A DNA stretch of 64,000 nucleotides, taken from assembly GCF_024171865.1 (NCBI RefSeq), contig NZ_JAMTCN010000004.1, forward strand, positions 124,001 through 188,000, written 5' to 3'. The notes under the pieces are model-generated. The model saw only the letters and a list, made by a program, of their open reading frames with translations, had not been told where the DNA came from and ran no database searches. The stretch is from Prauserella aidingensis (GTDB lineage: Bacteria > Actinomycetota > Actinomycetes > Mycobacteriales > Pseudonocardiaceae). Of this stretch, positions 42,332 through 51,656 are shown in pieces. Each line of letters begins with the position of its first letter. Positions within the stretch are counted from its first letter, which is position 1. The position numbers were made by a program, and so were the translations under genes.

Positions 42332-43639
42332 ATGGCCACGGATACCGTCCCCTCCGACGCGCGGCCACTGGCCGGTGTACGGGTGATCGAACTCGGCTCG
42401 ATGTACGCAGCGCCGACCACCGGCCGCATGCTCCGCGACTTCGGTGCCGACGTCGTCAAGGTCGAAGACCCGTCCGCAGGCGATTTCGCCCGGCAGTGGC
42501 AACCCGCCCACAACGGCACCGCGATCGGCTTCGCCCGGCTCAACTCCGGGAAGCGCTCCGTGGGGGTCGACCTGCGCACGCCCCGTGGCCGTGCGGTCGT
42601 GACGCGGCTGATCGACGAGGCCGACGTGCTCATCGAGAACTTCCGTCCCGGACGGCTCGAGAGCTGGGGTATGGGCTACGACGACCTCGCCGCGCGCAAT
42701 CCCCGCCTGGTGATGACCCGGGTCAGCGGGTTCGGCCAGACCGGGCCCTACCGGGAGCGCCCCGGCTTCGGCACCGTCGCCGAGACCGCCAGCGGCTACG
42801 CGTTCCTCAACGGCTGGCCCGAGACGCCGCCGACCGCTCCCCCGTTCGGATTCGCCGACTCGATCGCCGGCATCTCGGCGGCCTTCGGTACGGCCATGGC
42901 GCTGTACCGGCGCGAGCTGTCCGGCCACGGCTCGGAGGTCGACGTCGCACTGTACGAGCCGCTGATGTTCATCCTCGGCGACGCCGTGCTGAACTACACC
43001 TCCTCCGGCGCGATCATGCAGCGGCACGGCAACGCCTCCGGGGCCGCCTCACCGCGGGGCATCTATCAGGCCGGCGACGGCGGCTGGCTGTCGATCGCCG
43101 CGTCGAACCAGGCCATCGCGATGCGCCTGTTCGACGCCATGGGCATGCCGGAGCTGAAGACCGACGAGCGCTACGCCACCAACACCGCACGCATGGCCAA
43201 CAACGACGCGCTGCAGGCGATCGTGCGCGAGTGGATCGGCGCCCGGCCCCGCGACGAGGCACTGGCGACCCTCGACGACCACGAGGTCGTGTCCGCCGCC
43301 GTCAACGACGCGAGCGACATCGCCGCCGACCCGCACTTCCTGGAGCGCACCCTGGTCGACCTGGCGGGCAGCGCGCTCGGCCCCGCCCTGATGCCGGGGC
43401 CGGTGCTGCACGTGCGCGACATGGAACGGCCCGTGTACCGGGGCGTTCCCGAGGTCGGCGAACACACGGGGCAGGTGCTGGCCGGTGAGCTGGGCATCCC
43501 GGCGGGCGAGCTGACCGCGTTGGCGGCCGACGGGGTGATCGGCGCCGTCGACGGCGAGAACGGCCCAGCGGACCCCGCCACCGCGTCCGTGGCGGGCACG
43601 GACGTCGGCACCGGAAGCAGGGCCACCGGAGCGGCGTGA
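42332..43639 (+). CDS. type III CoA-transferase (CaiB/BaiF family), atypical active site
   Basis: 435-residue family III CoA-transferase. VIELGSMYAAPTTGRML, VVKVEDPSAGDFAR and LIENFRPGRLESWG are standard. The catalytic-Asp segment reads GFGQTGPYRERPGFGTVAE, with Gly147 where the nucleophilic Asp is expected; a subfamily with PGFG at this point exists, so this may be a natural variant with altered chemistry. ATG 42332 has GAGGAG upstream. The stop overlaps the gntR ATG by one base (TGATG). It opens the 42-64 kb catabolic region. Confidence 0.88.
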   Translation: MATDTVPSDARPLAGVRVIELGSMYAAPTTGRMLRDFGADVVKVEDPSAGDFARQWQPAHNGTAIGFARLNSGKRSVGVDLRTPRGRAVVTRLIDEADVLIENFRPGRLESWGMGYDDLAARNPRLVMTRVSGFGQTGPYRERPGFGTVAETASGYAFLNGWPETPPTAPPFGFADSIAGISAAFGTAMALYRRELSGHGSEVDVALYEPLMFILGDAVLNYTSSGAIMQRHGNASGAASPRGIYQAGDGGWLSIAASNQAIAMRLFDAMGMPELKTDERYATNTARMANNDALQAIVREWIGARPRDEALATLDDHEVVSAAVNDASDIAADPHFLERTLVDLAGSALGPALMPGPVLHVRDMERPVYRGVPEVGEHTGQVLAGELGIPAGELTALAADGVIGAVDGENGPADPATASVAGTDVGTGSRATGAA

Positions 43640-44379
43640 TGACACAACCACCGCTCCGGCCGCGCAAGACGGCCATGCTCGTGGCCCAGCGGATCGTCGC
43701 CGACATCCACGAACGCGGCAACACGGTCGGCGAACGCCTGCCGCCGGAACGGGTCATGCTCGACGAGTACGCCGTGGGCCGCGGAACGCTCCGGGAGTCG
43801 TTGCGGTTCCTCGAGCTCCAGGGGGTGATCTCGCTGCGGCCGGGCCCCGGCGGCGGCCCCGTGGTGGAACAGCCGGACGCCTCCAGCCTGGCGACGGCGC
43901 TCACGCTGTTGCTGCAGTTCGAGAACGCGCCGTTCCGCACGATCGCGGAGGCCCGCACCGGCCTGGAGCCGATGATGGCGCAACTGGCGGCCGAGCGGAT
44001 CGACGACGAGTCGCTGGGCCAACTGAAACTCAGCGTCGACACGATGTACGACCAGCTCGACGACCAGCACGTCTTCCTGGCGGAGAACAAGCGGTTCCAC
44101 GACATCATCGCCCACGGCAGCGGCAACGCGATGTTCGGCTACCTCGTCGACGCCCTGCTGGGCATTCTCGACGGCTCGGCGATCGGTATCGACTACCCGA
44201 AGGTGCGGCGCACCGCCGTGCACAAGGCGCACCTTCGGATCTACGAGGCGATCGCGACGCGGGACCCGCAGGCGTCGTCGACGGCGATGGCGCACCACAT
44301 CGAGGAGTACGTCAAGTACGCCGAGCGCAAGTTCCCCGACATCCTCGCCGCACCGATCACCTGGACCCACCTGACCTGA
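43639..44379 (+). CDS. GntR-family regulator (FCD domain)
   Basis: 246-residue regulator. The winged helix includes ERLPPERVMLDEYAVGRGTL and RESLRFLELQGVISLRPGPG; the C-terminal FCD domain has the metal/ligand His residues in KRFHDIIAHGSGN and MAHHIEEYV. It is coupled to the CoA-transferase (TGATG); an in-frame GTG directly before the ATG is an alternative start. FCD regulators usually sense carboxylates or acyl-CoAs and bind short palindromes, so the repeat at 42183 is a candidate site. Confidence 0.92.
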   Translation: MTQPPLRPRKTAMLVAQRIVADIHERGNTVGERLPPERVMLDEYAVGRGTLRESLRFLELQGVISLRPGPGGGPVVEQPDASSLATALTLLLQFENAPFRTIAEARTGLEPMMAQLAAERIDDESLGQLKLSVDTMYDQLDDQHVFLAENKRFHDIIAHGSGNAMFGYLVDALLGILDGSAIGIDYPKVRRTAVHKAHLRIYEAIATRDPQASSTAMAHHIEEYVKYAERKFPDILAAPITWTHLT

Positions 44380-44431
44380 ACCGGTCCGTGCCCGACCACG
44401 ACCCGTCCGGCTCGCAGCCCGCCGGCGGCCC

Positions 44432-45235
44432 TCACCGCCAGGGTGAGTCGATGTCGAGCACCCGGGCGAGGGTGCCGCCGAGCACGGCTTTCGTCTCGTC
44501 GTCGGTGAGGCCGAGGGCGTCGATGGCGGCGATCTCGTCGCCGGGGTCGGCCATCGGCCAGTCGGAGCCGAACACGATCCGCTCGGCGCCGTGATTGCGG
44601 ATCAGCCTGCGCACCCGTTCCGGGCGCAGCGTGTTCAGCCCGGGCGGCCACGACGTCTCCAGCACCACGTCGGCCCCGGAAAGCATCTCCTCGGCGTCGT
44701 CGAGGATCTTGTAGCCGCCGAAGTGGCAGGCCATCAGCCGCAGTTCGGGGAACTGTGCCGCGATGTCGGCGATCATCCGCGGACTGGAGAGACTGTTCGT
44801 GTGGGTATCGGCGCTGCCCGCACCGACGTGGGCGATCACGGCGATGTCCGAACCGAACGCCTCCAGGATCGACCACAGCCGCGGATCGTCGAGCCCGTAG
44901 TTCTGGAACAGCGGATGGATCTTCACCGCACGGAGGCCGTGCCGGTGCAGGCTCGCCAGGTTCTCCTCGACCGGCAGATCCACGTGCACCGTGCCGACGG
45001 GGTAGTGCCGGTCGCCGGCCGCGCCGGCGACGAACCGGTTCACCGAGTCGACATGGCGCGCCTCGGCCGCGATGCCCAGACAGCAGCTCATGTCGACGCC
45101 GCTGCCGGCCATGGCGGACGTCAGGCCACCGACCGTGCCGTCACCCCGGGCCGTCAGCCCGGGCAGCCGATTGCCCGCGAGCGCGGCCGCGGCGATCTTG
45201 TCGGGCCAGACGTGCGTGTGCGCATCGATGATCAT
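44432..45235 (-). CDS. amidohydrolase-family (COG2159) hydrolase/decarboxylase
   Basis: 267-residue metal-dependent TIM-barrel enzyme. MIIDAHTHVW gives the first metal-binding His pair, followed by KIHPLFQNYG, IAHVGAGSADTH, ACHFGGYK and VFGSDWPMADP with the metal Asp. The family contains ACMSD-like decarboxylases, lactonases and C-C hydrolases, so it may act on a ring-cleavage or enol intermediate. ATG 45235 lies 6 bp after the SDR stop; a GTG at 45244 would make a GTGA overlap with it. It is last in the minus-strand operon ACAD/ACAD/SDR/amidohydrolase. Confidence 0.85.
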   Translation of the reverse strand: MIIDAHTHVWPDKIAAAALAGNRLPGLTARGDGTVGGLTSAMAGSGVDMSCCLGIAAEARHVDSVNRFVAGAAGDRHYPVGTVHVDLPVEENLASLHRHGLRAVKIHPLFQNYGLDDPRLWSILEAFGSDIAVIAHVGAGSADTHTNSLSSPRMIADIAAQFPELRLMACHFGGYKILDDAEEMLSGADVVLETSWPPGLNTLRPERVRRLIRNHGAERIVFGSDWPMADPGDEIAAIDALGLTDDETKAVLGGTLARVLDIDSPWR

Positions 45236-45240
45236 GGCTG

Positions 45241-45990
45241 TCACAACTTTCCGGATTCGCCGCCGTCGACCACGAAGACCGAGCCCGTGGTGAACGGCGA
45301 GCGGGCGGACACGAGCAGGCAGACCAGCGGCATCAGTTCCTCCACCTCGGCCATGCGGCCCGCGGGGATCCTCTTGACCCGCCGGGCGAGCAGATCGGGC
45401 GATTCGAGCACGGCGCTCTGCGCGTCGGTCGCGAACGCTCCCGGGGCGATGCAGTTCACCTGCACACCCTTGCCCGCCCACTCGGCGGCCAGGGACTCGG
45501 TCATCCGCACGACGGCGCCCTTCGACGTCGAATAGCCGACCAGGTGCGGTTTGCCGCGCACACCGGTCGTCGAGGCGACGTTGACGATCCGGCCGCTCCC
45601 CTGGGCGAGCATGTGCCTGCCCGCCGCCTGGGCCAGCAACATCGGCGCGATCACGTTGACCGCCATCGTCTCCTTCCACACGCCCGGGTCCTGGTCGACG
45701 AACGCGCCGGCGGGCGCGATGCCCGCGTTGTTGACGAGGGCGTCGATCCGGCCGTGCCGGGCGACCACGGTATCGACGAGAGCCGTCACCGCGGCCTCGT
45801 CACGCATGTCCACGGCTTCCGCCGTGATCCGGCCCTCGCCCCGTGCGGCGACCTCGGTGAGGACGTCCTTGCTGCGTGCCGCGGCGACGACCGTGGCCCC
45901 TTCCGCAGCGAGTGTCGTGGCCATCCCCGCGCCGAGTCCGCGGCTGGCACCGGTGACCAGCACGACGGTGCCATCCAGTCCCAAGTCCAT
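45241..45990 (-). CDS. SDR-family oxidoreductase
   Basis: 249-residue classical SDR. TGASRGLG near residues 14-21, NNAG, catalytic Ser in NVASTTGVRG and YSTSKGA are conserved. The basic residues in AAARSKDV after beta-2 suggest NADP(H). ATG 45990 immediately follows the ACAD stop (TGAATG), so translation is coupled. Likely oxidises a hydroxyacyl-CoA or alcohol formed after the two ACADs act. Confidence 0.9.
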   Translation of the reverse strand: MDLGLDGTVVLVTGASRGLGAGMATTLAAEGATVVAAARSKDVLTEVAARGEGRITAEAVDMRDEAAVTALVDTVVARHGRIDALVNNAGIAPAGAFVDQDPGVWKETMAVNVIAPMLLAQAAGRHMLAQGSGRIVNVASTTGVRGKPHLVGYSTSKGAVVRMTESLAAEWAGKGVQVNCIAPGAFATDAQSAVLESPDLLARRVKRIPAGRMAEVEELMPLVCLLVSARSPFTTGSVFVVDGGESGKL

Positions 45991-47160
45991 TCAGGACACC
46001 TGCTTCCCGGCCTGCTTCTTCGCGGCCTCCTTGCCGAGTCTGCGGGCCAGCGAGTCGAGCAGCACCTCGGTCGCACCCTCGTACACGCGCAGCGGACGCG
46101 CGTTGCGGTACAGGCGTTCGATCTTCGATCCGCGCACCAGGCCGAACCTGCCCATGCTCTGCACCGCCCGGTCGGCCGCACGGCCCGCCGCCTCGGTGGC
46201 GACGACCTTCGCGATCGACGAGTGGTCCAGATGCGACAGCGGATCGGTCCGGGCGAGCGACGCGGCGCGGTAGGTCATGGCCCGCGCGCTCTCGACGTCG
46301 GCCCACGACGAGGCGAGGTTCTGCCCGACCGCGCCCAGCTCGAGCAGCGGCCTGCCGAACTGGGTACGCGTCGTCGCGTGCGTGGTCGCTTCGTCCACCG
46401 CAGCCTGCCCGAGTCCGACGCCCGAGCCGGCCACGGTCACCCGGAACACGGCGAGCGTCTGCAGCATCAGTGAGAACGCCTTACCCGGCGCGCCGAGCCG
46501 GTTCGCTTCGGGCACGACCACGTCGTCGAAGGTGAGCTCGCCGAGGATGTGCGGGGCGATGATGTCGGCTCCCCGCTCGGCCGTCAGCCCCGCCGACGAC
46601 GCAGGCACGAGCACCATCGAATAGCCGTCGTCCTCCTTGCCGAGGACGCAGTAGAACGCCGCGGCGCCGCCGTTGGTGATGAACGATTTCCGCCCGCGCA
46701 CCACGAGGTCGCCGCCGCGGCGTTCGATCGTCGTCGTGATCGCACGCAGGTCCGAGCCGACGTCGGGTTCGGTCAGGGCCAGCCCGGCGATCGCCTCCAG
46801 TGCCGCCACCTTCGGCAGCCATGCGGCCTTCAGTTCCTCCGAACCCCCCATCGACAGCGAGTAGCTGCCCACGCCCTGCATTCCGAACAGCGAGTCCAGG
46901 TGCGCCGAGCTGTACATGAGCGCTTCGCGGACGACGGCGAGCGCCAGCGGGTCGAGGGTCTCGGACTCCCCGCCGTACGCGGCGGGAACGACCTGCCGGG
47001 CCAGACCCGACTCCCGGAGTACGGCGGCGGTCGGCTCGTGTATGCCAGGACTCTCGTCGGCCTCGGCGGCGAACGGCTCGACCGCCGCGGCCACGTCCCG
47101 GGCCACCTTCTGGATCGCACGGTGCCCGTCGGACAGATCGAACAACTGCTCGGAAGCCAC
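45991..47160 (-). CDS. acyl-CoA dehydrogenase
   Basis: 389-residue ACAD. LALTEPDVGSDLRAITT and GRKSFITNGGAA form the flavin domain, and RVYEGATEVLLDSLARRLG carries Glu in the YEGAT position used as base by medium-chain ACADs. A GTG at 47160 (VASEQLFDLSDG) is preferred; an in-frame GTG upstream would add a short basic tail. The C-terminus ends in a Lys-rich helix. It follows the ACAD at 47292 after 131 bp without a gene, and the SDR starts directly after it. Confidence 0.9.
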   Translation of the reverse strand: MASEQLFDLSDGHRAIQKVARDVAAAVEPFAAEADESPGIHEPTAAVLRESGLARQVVPAAYGGESETLDPLALAVVREALMYSSAHLDSLFGMQGVGSYSLSMGGSEELKAAWLPKVAALEAIAGLALTEPDVGSDLRAITTTIERRGGDLVVRGRKSFITNGGAAAFYCVLGKEDDGYSMVLVPASSAGLTAERGADIIAPHILGELTFDDVVVPEANRLGAPGKAFSLMLQTLAVFRVTVAGSGVGLGQAAVDEATTHATTRTQFGRPLLELGAVGQNLASSWADVESARAMTYRAASLARTDPLSHLDHSSIAKVVATEAAGRAADRAVQSMGRFGLVRGSKIERLYRNARPLRVYEGATEVLLDSLARRLGKEAAKKQAGKQVS

Positions 47161-47291
47161 TCTCTTTCGCCTTTCGCTCGTGCGCATGTGTTGTGGGCGG
47201 TGCCGGCGTCACTGCCGCCTGCCGGTCCGCGACCCGCTCCGCCGCAGGCTCCGGCACCGAGGAGCACGCGCCGTGGCCGCAACCTCTCTCG

Positions 47292-48440
47292 TCAGCGACG
47301 CTGGTCGAAGCGGCGGCCGAGGAGTTCGGACACGATGCGGGTGCGCTGCATGGCCGGGGTTCCGCCCGCGATGGCCCAACCGTGCGCGTCGCGGTGCAAC
47401 CGTTCGAGGCCGTACTCCTCGGTGTAGCCGTTGCCGCCGTGCAGTTGCATGCCCAGATCGGTGACCCGTTTGGCCATCTCGTTGGCGGTGCACTTGGCGA
47501 GCGAGACCTTGAACGGGTCGGGCAGTCCGGTCCCCGCACTGTCTGCGGCCTTCTCGAGCAGCGCCCTGGCGGCCTCCACTTGCAGCACCATGTCCGCCAG
47601 GTTCGTCTGCACGCTCTGGAACTCCACGAGCGGTTTGCCGAACTGTTCGCGTTCCTGCACGTAGGCCGTGGTGCGGTCGAGGGCGGCCTGTGCGACGGCC
47701 AGGCTCATCGTGGTGTTGCCGAGCCGCTCGATGGAGAAGACGCCGAACAGTTTGCCGAAACCGCCCGCGGGCACGACGACGTTGTCGGCGGGTGCGACGA
47801 CGTCGTCGAAAATGACGTCCGCGGAGGGGATGCCGCGGAAACCCATCAGTTTCTCCTGGGCGCCGAAGCTCAGTCCCGGTGTGCCCTTCTCGACGACGAT
47901 GCCGCCGATGCCCTTCGACCCCGGCGCATCGGACAGCCGGGTGTAGGTCAGGTACAGGTCGGCCTCACCGCCGTTGGAGATCCACCGCTTGGTGCCGTTG
48001 ATGACGTAGGTGTCGTCGACGGGCTTGGCAGCGGTGCGCATGTCGGTGGCCGCCGATCCGGCGTCCGGTTCGGAGATCGCGACCGCCATCGTCTTCTCGC
48101 CCGCGACGATGTCCGGCAGCCAGCGCCTGCGTTGCTCTTCGGTTCCGAGGTGGTTGATCACCTGGGCGGGGCCGGTGTTGGATTCGAAGACCTGGAACGC
48201 CGCGGGCCGGCACACCTTGCCGAGTTCTTCGATGACGGCCAGGGCGTGACTGATCGGCGCCCCGGAACCGCCGAACTCCTCGGGCAGTGCGATGCCCAGA
48301 AAGCCCAGTTCGCCGAGACGTTTGCGCTCCTCGACCGGCAACGGCCTGCGCTCGGCGTCCAGCTCGTCGGCCATCGGGGCGTAGACGTCCGCGGCCACCT
48401 GCGCGGCGAGCCGGCGGATCTCCCGGATGTCATCGGTCAT
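47292..48440 (-). CDS. acyl-CoA dehydrogenase
   Basis: 382-residue ACAD. AISEPDAGSAATDMRT and INGTKRWISNGGEADL mark the flavin domain, REQFGKPLVEFQSVQ the substrate/FAD segment, and AIAGGTPAMQRTRIVSELLG the C-terminus. The canonical Glu position is Gly, as in isovaleryl-type enzymes. ATG 48440 has a perfect AAGGAGGT upstream, implying strong expression. It is the first gene of the minus-strand operon and shares a promoter region with the divergent thiolase. Confidence 0.92.
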   Translation of the reverse strand: MTDDIREIRRLAAQVAADVYAPMADELDAERRPLPVEERKRLGELGFLGIALPEEFGGSGAPISHALAVIEELGKVCRPAAFQVFESNTGPAQVINHLGTEEQRRRWLPDIVAGEKTMAVAISEPDAGSAATDMRTAAKPVDDTYVINGTKRWISNGGEADLYLTYTRLSDAPGSKGIGGIVVEKGTPGLSFGAQEKLMGFRGIPSADVIFDDVVAPADNVVVPAGGFGKLFGVFSIERLGNTTMSLAVAQAALDRTTAYVQEREQFGKPLVEFQSVQTNLADMVLQVEAARALLEKAADSAGTGLPDPFKVSLAKCTANEMAKRVTDLGMQLHGGNGYTEEYGLERLHRDAHGWAIAGGTPAMQRTRIVSELLGRRFDQRR

Positions 48441-48463
48441 CGTCGACCTCCTTGGTTGTAATC

Positions 48464-48494
48464 ATTATCCTGGTTTATCCACCACGGTTGTCAA
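48464..48494 (-). promoter_or_regulatory. Promoter-like element of the ACAD operon
   Basis: On the minus strand, TTGACA (48494-48489) is followed after 19 bp by GATAAT (48469-48464), then TGATTACAAC and the gene's AAGGAGGT. The GATAATGATTA stretch resembles the GATAATRGTTA core of the repeats around the P450 promoter. The 19-bp spacing is longer than ideal. Confidence 0.45.
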
Positions 48495-48552
48495 CAGGCG
48501 ACCGGATGACGCGGCGCGGCCACGCGGAAACGGTCACAATCCCGGCGTCCAC

Positions 48553-48581
48553 GTCCACCCTCACCGAGGGTGAGCGTGGAC
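48553..48581. promoter_or_regulatory. 29-bp near-perfect dyad between divergent catabolic operons
   Basis: GTCCACCCTCAC and GTGAGCGTGGAC are inverted repeats with one mismatch and a 5-nt centre. The dyad is 33 bp upstream of the thiolase start and about 113 bp upstream of the divergent ACAD. This is a likely operator for a regulator of both operons; an adjacent TATCATGATA palindrome (48593-48602) may be part of the promoter. Confidence 0.55.
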
Positions 48582-48613
48582 TTAGACATGCATATCATGA
48601 TAAGTAATTAACC

Positions 48614-49819
48614 ATGATTCCAGCGCGGGAAGTCAGCGACGTCGTCATCGTCGACGCGGTCCGCACCCCGATGGGCAAGGGCAAACCCGGCGGGGCACTC
48701 GCCGGACTGCACCCCGTCGACCTGCTGGCCCAGACACTCACCGGGCTCCTCGACCGCACCGGCGTCGACCCCGCGACCGTGGACGACGTCCTCATCGGCT
48801 GCGTTTCGCAGGTCGGCGAGCAGTCCGCCACCCCCGGCCGCATGGCCTGGCTCGCCGCGGGCCTGCCCGAGCACGTCCCCGCCACGACGATCGACCGCAA
48901 GTGCGGCTCCGGCCAGCAGGCCGTCCACTTCGCTGCGCAGGCCATCATGGCCGGGTCCTACGACATCGCCGTCGCGGGCGGCGTCGAGTCGATGAGCCGC
49001 GTGCGCATGGGATCGGCACGACTCGACGCCGATCCCTGGGGTGACGGTGTCGCCGACCGGTACTCCCCCGGCCTCATCTCCCAGGGTGTAGCGGCCGAGC
49101 TGGTCGCCGCGAAGTGGAAACTCGACCGCGCCGAGCTCGACGAGTACTCGGCACACTCCCACCGTCGGGCGGCAGCGGCACGCGAGGCGGGCGCGTTCAC
49201 GCGCGAAATCGTCCCGGTCGTCACCCCCGACGGCACCGTCACCGAGGACGAGACGATCCGCCCCGGCAGCTCGGCGGAGAAGCTCGCAGGTCTCGAACCG
49301 GCCTTCCGCACCGACGCGACGAGCGCCCGTTTCCCCGACATCGGCTGGCACATCACGCCGGGCAACTCCTCGCAGATCACCGACGGCGCGAGCGCACTGC
49401 TGCTGATGAGCGCCGAGAAATGTGCGCAGTCGGGGCTCACCCCGCGGGCCCGCATCCGCGCGATGCACGCCTGCGGCGACGACCCACTGCTCATGCTCAC
49501 CGCCCCGATCCCCGCCACGCATCGCATCCTCGAGCGCTCCGGCATCGACCTCGCCGACATCGGCCACGTCGAGCTGAACGAGGCGTTCGCCCCCGTCCCG
49601 CTGGCCTGGCTACGGGAGTTCGCCGGTTCGGGCGCCGACGAGGCACGGCTCAACCCGCGTGGCGGCGCGATCGCGCTCGGACACCCGCTCGGCGCCTCCG
49701 GCGCCCGCCTCATGACGACGATGCTGTCCGCGCTCGACGACGGTGGTCACCGCTACGGGCTGCAACTCATGTGCGAGGCCGGCGGCATGGCCAACGCCAC
49801 CGTCCTCGAACGACTCTGA
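48614..49819 (+). CDS. acetyl-CoA C-acyltransferase (thiolase)
   Basis: 401-residue degradative-type thiolase. All catalytic residues are in place: Cys97 in DRKCGSGQQAV, His357 in GGAIALGHPLGASG and Cys387 in MCEAGGMANA. It should cleave a 3-ketoacyl-CoA to acetyl-CoA and a shortened acyl-CoA. ATG 48614 starts MIPAREVSDVVIVDAVRTP. It is the first gene of the plus-strand operon thiolase/SDR/crotonase, a full set for hydration, oxidation and thiolysis. Unlike the thiolase-like domain at 13848, this one is fully canonical. Confidence 0.95.
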   Translation: MIPAREVSDVVIVDAVRTPMGKGKPGGALAGLHPVDLLAQTLTGLLDRTGVDPATVDDVLIGCVSQVGEQSATPGRMAWLAAGLPEHVPATTIDRKCGSGQQAVHFAAQAIMAGSYDIAVAGGVESMSRVRMGSARLDADPWGDGVADRYSPGLISQGVAAELVAAKWKLDRAELDEYSAHSHRRAAAAREAGAFTREIVPVVTPDGTVTEDETIRPGSSAEKLAGLEPAFRTDATSARFPDIGWHITPGNSSQITDGASALLLMSAEKCAQSGLTPRARIRAMHACGDDPLLMLTAPIPATHRILERSGIDLADIGHVELNEAFAPVPLAWLREFAGSGADEARLNPRGGAIALGHPLGASGARLMTTMLSALDDGGHRYGLQLMCEAGGMANATVLERL

Positions 49820-49945
49820 ACCTCCGCCCGCAGCCTTCCCGGTAACCCGACGTCCCGAACCCCACAGCCGTCCGGACAGCGCAGCTTCCCGGACCCCGCA
49901 GCTCCCGCACGCGCCAGCCTTCCCCACACGACAGGGAGAATCACC

Positions 49946-50704
49946 GTGGACCTGACCGACAGTTCCGTCGTCGTCACCGGCGGCGCCTCCGGCCTCGGAC
50001 TGGCCAGTGCCACCCGGCTCGCCGACCGCGGCGCCCACGTGGTGGTGCTCGACCTGCCCTCCTCCGACGGCGCGGCGGTCGCCGACACGCTCGGCGGCAC
50101 CTTCGCACCCGCCGACGTGACCGACGCCGACCAGGTGGAAGCGGCCGTCGACACCGCTGCCGCGGCGGCACCGCTGCGGGCCCTCGTCCACTGCGCCGGG
50201 CGCGGCGGCGCACTGCGGCTCGTCGACCGCGACGGCAATCCGGGGTCGATGGACATGTTCGACACGGTCGTCAAGACCAACCTCTACGGCACCTTCAACG
50301 TCCTCCGGTTCGCCGCCGCGCGGATGGCACGCAATGAACCGGTCGACGGGGAGCGCGGCATCTGCGTCCTCACCGCGTCCGTCGCGGCCTACGAGGGCCA
50401 GATCGGGCAGCTCCCGTACGCATCGTCGAAGGCGGGCATCGTCGGTATGACACTCGTCGCGGCGCGCGACCTGGCGTCCAAGCAGATCCGCGTCACGACG
50501 ATCGCCCCGGGCCTGTTCGACACGCCGATCCTGGCGCGCCTGCCCGAGGACGTGCGCGACTCCCTCGGGAAGACGATCCCGAATCCGAGCAGGCTGGGCG
50601 TCCCCGGCGAGTACGCCCAGCTCGCGGAACAGATCATCGACAACCCGATGCTGAACGGTGAGACGATCCGCCTGGACGGTGCCATCCGCATGGCACCGCG
50701 CTGA
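49946..50704 (+). CDS. SDR-family 3-hydroxyacyl-CoA dehydrogenase-like protein
   Basis: 252-residue SDR resembling HSD17B10-type (type II) 3-hydroxyacyl-CoA dehydrogenases. TGGASGLG near residues 11-18, VLDLPSSDG for NAD selectivity, the catalytic Ser in LTASVAAYEGQIG and YASSKAG are conserved; TIAPGLFDTPIL and IPNPSRLGVPGEYA are type II hallmarks. The GTG start at 49946 has AGGGAG upstream. Lying between a thiolase and a crotonase, it probably supplies the oxidation step. The 126 bp before it hold no gene. Confidence 0.9.
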   Translation: MDLTDSSVVVTGGASGLGLASATRLADRGAHVVVLDLPSSDGAAVADTLGGTFAPADVTDADQVEAAVDTAAAAAPLRALVHCAGRGGALRLVDRDGNPGSMDMFDTVVKTNLYGTFNVLRFAAARMARNEPVDGERGICVLTASVAAYEGQIGQLPYASSKAGIVGMTLVAARDLASKQIRVTTIAPGLFDTPILARLPEDVRDSLGKTIPNPSRLGVPGEYAQLAEQIIDNPMLNGETIRLDGAIRMAPR

Positions 50705-50794
50705 TCGACCCGACGTCGACACGACCGCGCCGGCCAGACCTGCGTTGATCGACCGCGCCGGCCGTTCCGGCGCCGAACACCCGTGGAGCGTGCA

Positions 50795-51577
50795 GTGACC
50801 GATTCCGTGACCGACGAACCCGAACTGCAGGTGACCGAGCGCGGCCGCGTGCTCGTGCTGACGATGAACCGGCCGAAGGCGAAGAACGCGATGTCGCTGG
50901 CCATGGCGCAGCAGATCGCCGAGGCCGTCGACGAACTGGACCGCAGGCCCGACCTGTCGGTCGGCGTCATCACCGGCGCGGGCGGGACATTCTGCGCGGG
51001 CATGGACCTGAAGGGGTTCGCCCGCGGGAAGATCCCGGTCGTCGAGGGCCGGGGTTTCGCGGGCCTGGTGCAGCAGCCGCCGACGAAACCGCTCATCGCC
51101 GCCGTCGAGGGGTACGCCCTGGGCGGCGGGTTCGAGGTCGTGCTCGCGTGCGACCTCGTCGTCGCCTCCGACGAGGCCACCTTCGGCCTGCCCGAGGTCA
51201 AGCGCGGCCTCACCGCCGGTGCGGGCGGACTGCTGCGCCTGCAGGAGCGCATCCCGTACCACCTCGCCATGGAGCTCGTGTTCACCGGCCGGATGTGGCC
51301 TGCCACGGAAGCCGCCGAGGCCCGGCTGGTCAACAGGCTCACCGGCGCGGGCGGGGCCCTCGACGGAGCCTTCCAGCTCGCCGACACGATCGCCGAGAAC
51401 GCTCCCCTGGCACTGGCGGCGTCCAAACAGGTGCTCGTCCGTTCCGCGGATTGGCCCCTCGACGAGAAGTTCACCAGGCAGAACGAGTTCCTCGACCCGG
51501 TGCGCAGGTCCGCCGACGCCCGGGAGGGCGCGGCGGCGTTCGCGGAGAAGCGCACGCCTGTGTGGAAGGGCGAGTAA
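50795..51577 (+). CDS. enoyl-CoA hydratase
   Basis: 260-residue crotonase. The oxyanion-hole segments FCAGMDLKGFA and EGYALGGGFEVVLACD are intact, and both hydratase Glu residues (GGGFE and LPEVKRG) are present, so true hydration of an enoyl-CoA is expected. The GTG at 50795 has GGAG six nt upstream; a GTG at 50783 is in frame but lacks a site. It closes the thiolase/SDR/crotonase operon. Confidence 0.9.
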   Translation: MTDSVTDEPELQVTERGRVLVLTMNRPKAKNAMSLAMAQQIAEAVDELDRRPDLSVGVITGAGGTFCAGMDLKGFARGKIPVVEGRGFAGLVQQPPTKPLIAAVEGYALGGGFEVVLACDLVVASDEATFGLPEVKRGLTAGAGGLLRLQERIPYHLAMELVFTGRMWPATEAAEARLVNRLTGAGGALDGAFQLADTIAENAPLALAASKQVLVRSADWPLDEKFTRQNEFLDPVRRSADAREGAAAFAEKRTPVWKGE

Positions 51578-51656
51578 CCGCCCGCCACGAGGTCGACGCC
51601 TCGGACACGCCGCCGGGCCGTCGACCCCAGCGGGTCGGCGGCCTTGCGGTCTGCGG

